Shown: one piece after another, positions 63,205-64,000 of the stretch
How positions within the stretch are numbered: position 1 is the stretch's first letter
Layout: each line of letters starts with the position of its first letter
Assembly: GCF_024810105.1 (NCBI RefSeq)
Contig: NZ_JANUDX010000005.1
Coordinates: forward strand, 62,001-126,000
DNA length: 64,000 nucleotides
Direction: 5' to 3'
DNA from: Stenotrophomonas sp. BIGb0135
GTDB taxonomy: Bacteria; Pseudomonadota; Gammaproteobacteria; Xanthomonadales; Xanthomonadaceae
Made by a program: the position numbers and the translations under genes
Notes under the pieces: model-generated
The model's database searches: none
Told to the model about the DNA's origin: nothing
What the model saw: only the letters and a program-made list of their open reading frames with translations

Positions 63205-64000
63205 ATGTTCCTGCTTGTCCTGGCCTACCTCGGCGGCGTACTCACCATCCTCAGCCCGTGCATCCTGCCGGTGCTGCCCTTCGTGTTCGCCCGTTCGGAC
63301 CGGCCATTCCTGCGCAGCGGGTTGCCGCTGCTGGTGGGCATGACGCTGATGTTCGCGGTGGTGGCCAGCCTGGCGGCGGTCGGCAGCCAATGGGTGGCCC
63401 AGGCCAACCAGATCGGGCGCTGGATCGCGCTGGTGGTGATGGCCGTGTTCGCGCTGGCCCTGCTCTGGCCGTCGCTGGCCAACCGGCTGCTGTCGCCGTT
63501 CCAGCGCCTGGGCGCGCGGCTGAGCGCATCGGCCGATGCCGCCAGTGACGCCGGCCGCGGCGGGGTGGGCACCTCGCTGCTGATCGGCATCGCCACCGGC
63601 CTGCTGTGGGCACCGTGCGCCGGGCCGATCCTCGGCCTGATCCTCACCGGCGCGGCGTTGCATGGCGCCAGCGTCGGCACCAGCGGGCTGCTGCTGGCTT
63701 ACGCGCTGGGCGCGGCGACCTCGCTGGCCCTGGCGATCTGGATCGGCGGGCGGGTGTTCGCCGCGCTCAAGCAGCGCCTGGGCGTGGGCGAGTGGATCCG
63801 CCGCGCGCTGGGCGTGGCCGCGCTGGTGGCGGTGGTGGCGATCGGCATGGGCTGGGACACCGGCGTGCTGACCCGCCTGTCCACGGTGAGCACGGCCAAG
63901 CTGGAACAGGGCCTGCTGGATGTGCTGCCCGTCCAGGGGCCGGCGGAAGGCGGATCGATGATGATGGCCGCCGACGCACCGGCGGGTACGCCGTTGCCGG
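63205..64000 (+). CDS. CcdA/DsbD-type thiol transporter (DipZ-like), cut by the window end
   Basis: This open frame runs off the window (265 codons visible). Six or more membrane segments carry the two redox Cys: C19 in LSPCILPVLP and C138 in WAPCAGP, the pattern of CcdA/DsbD central domains. The visible end may enter a periplasmic thioredoxin-like part, as in DipZ. It would pass electrons from cytoplasmic thioredoxin to the periplasm, probably to the MsrB encoded 36 bp upstream. GGAAGGA precedes the ATG. Confidence 0.88.
   Translation, partial: MFLLVLAYLGGVLTILSPCILPVLPFVFARSDRPFLRSGLPLLVGMTLMFAVVASLAAVGSQWVAQANQIGRWIALVVMAVFALALLWPSLANRLLSPFQRLGARLSASADAASDAGRGGVGTSLLIGIATGLLWAPCAGPILGLILTGAALHGASVGTSGLLLAYALGAATSLALAIWIGGRVFAALKQRLGVGEWIRRALGVAALVAVVAIGMGWDTGVLTRLSTVSTAKLEQGLLDVLPVQGPAEGGSMMMAADAPAGTPLP

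Overview
The window looks like a chromosome segment of Stenotrophomonas (Xanthomonadaceae). It is very GC-rich. It carries the xanA-xanB / rmlBACD / etfBA / metB arrangement that frames the lipopolysaccharide (LPS) locus in Xanthomonas and Stenotrophomonas. It also has many short palindromes beginning with GTAG, which match the SMAG repeat family described in S. maltophilia. I see no rRNA, tRNA, transposase, phage gene or CRISPR array.

Layout. 1-4350 is housekeeping: a minus-strand pssA / holD-like / rimI operon, then a DUF4124 protein, proS and an H-NS-like protein on the plus strand. 4350-9660 holds a ThrE-type exporter and a four-gene Mla-type (MCE) lipid transport operon whose permease carries a fused STAS domain. 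9622-13832 holds an AlkB-like dioxygenase, a WbsX-RgpF surface-polysaccharide protein and a CoA-transferase pair. 13991-20311 makes sugar nucleotides (xanA, xanB, rmlBACD), and etfB-etfA follow.

22263-38654, between etfA and metB, is the accessory LPS/O-antigen locus. Its first half resembles the mycobacterial decaprenyl-phosphoryl-arabinose pathway. It has a HAD-UbiA fusion (phosphoribosyl-lipid synthase plus possible phosphatase), a DprE1-like oxidase and a DprE2-like reductase. A sugar SDR, a FAD oxidoreductase, two large GT-C type membrane proteins and a GtrA flippase-like protein follow. Its second half is a Wzm/Wzt ABC exporter whose Wzt has a C-terminal extension, followed by a 982-residue FkbM-methyltransferase/GT2/GT4 fusion. 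The genes are tightly packed, many with ATGA overlaps. The natural reading is a polymer containing rhamnose and arabinofuranose (or ribofuranose) that is capped and exported through Wzm/Wzt; this is inference.

38734-48427 returns to core functions: metB, cystathionine beta-synthase, a small DUF465 protein, a DUF4398/OmpA pair, pilU, maleylacetoacetate isomerase with fumarylacetoacetate hydrolase, and a RhlE-type helicase. A nine-copy SMAG array (48502-48830) separates rhlE from a convergent M14 peptidase/TonB receptor pair. 54328-64000 holds queD, a phasin, an asparagine-synthase-like protein with Ser where the catalytic Cys should be, an outer-membrane barrel gene and an RstA/RstB-type two-component system. 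A second two-component system lies divergent to a Tat/lipoprotein MsrB, which is followed by a CcdA/DipZ-type thiol transporter cut by the window end.
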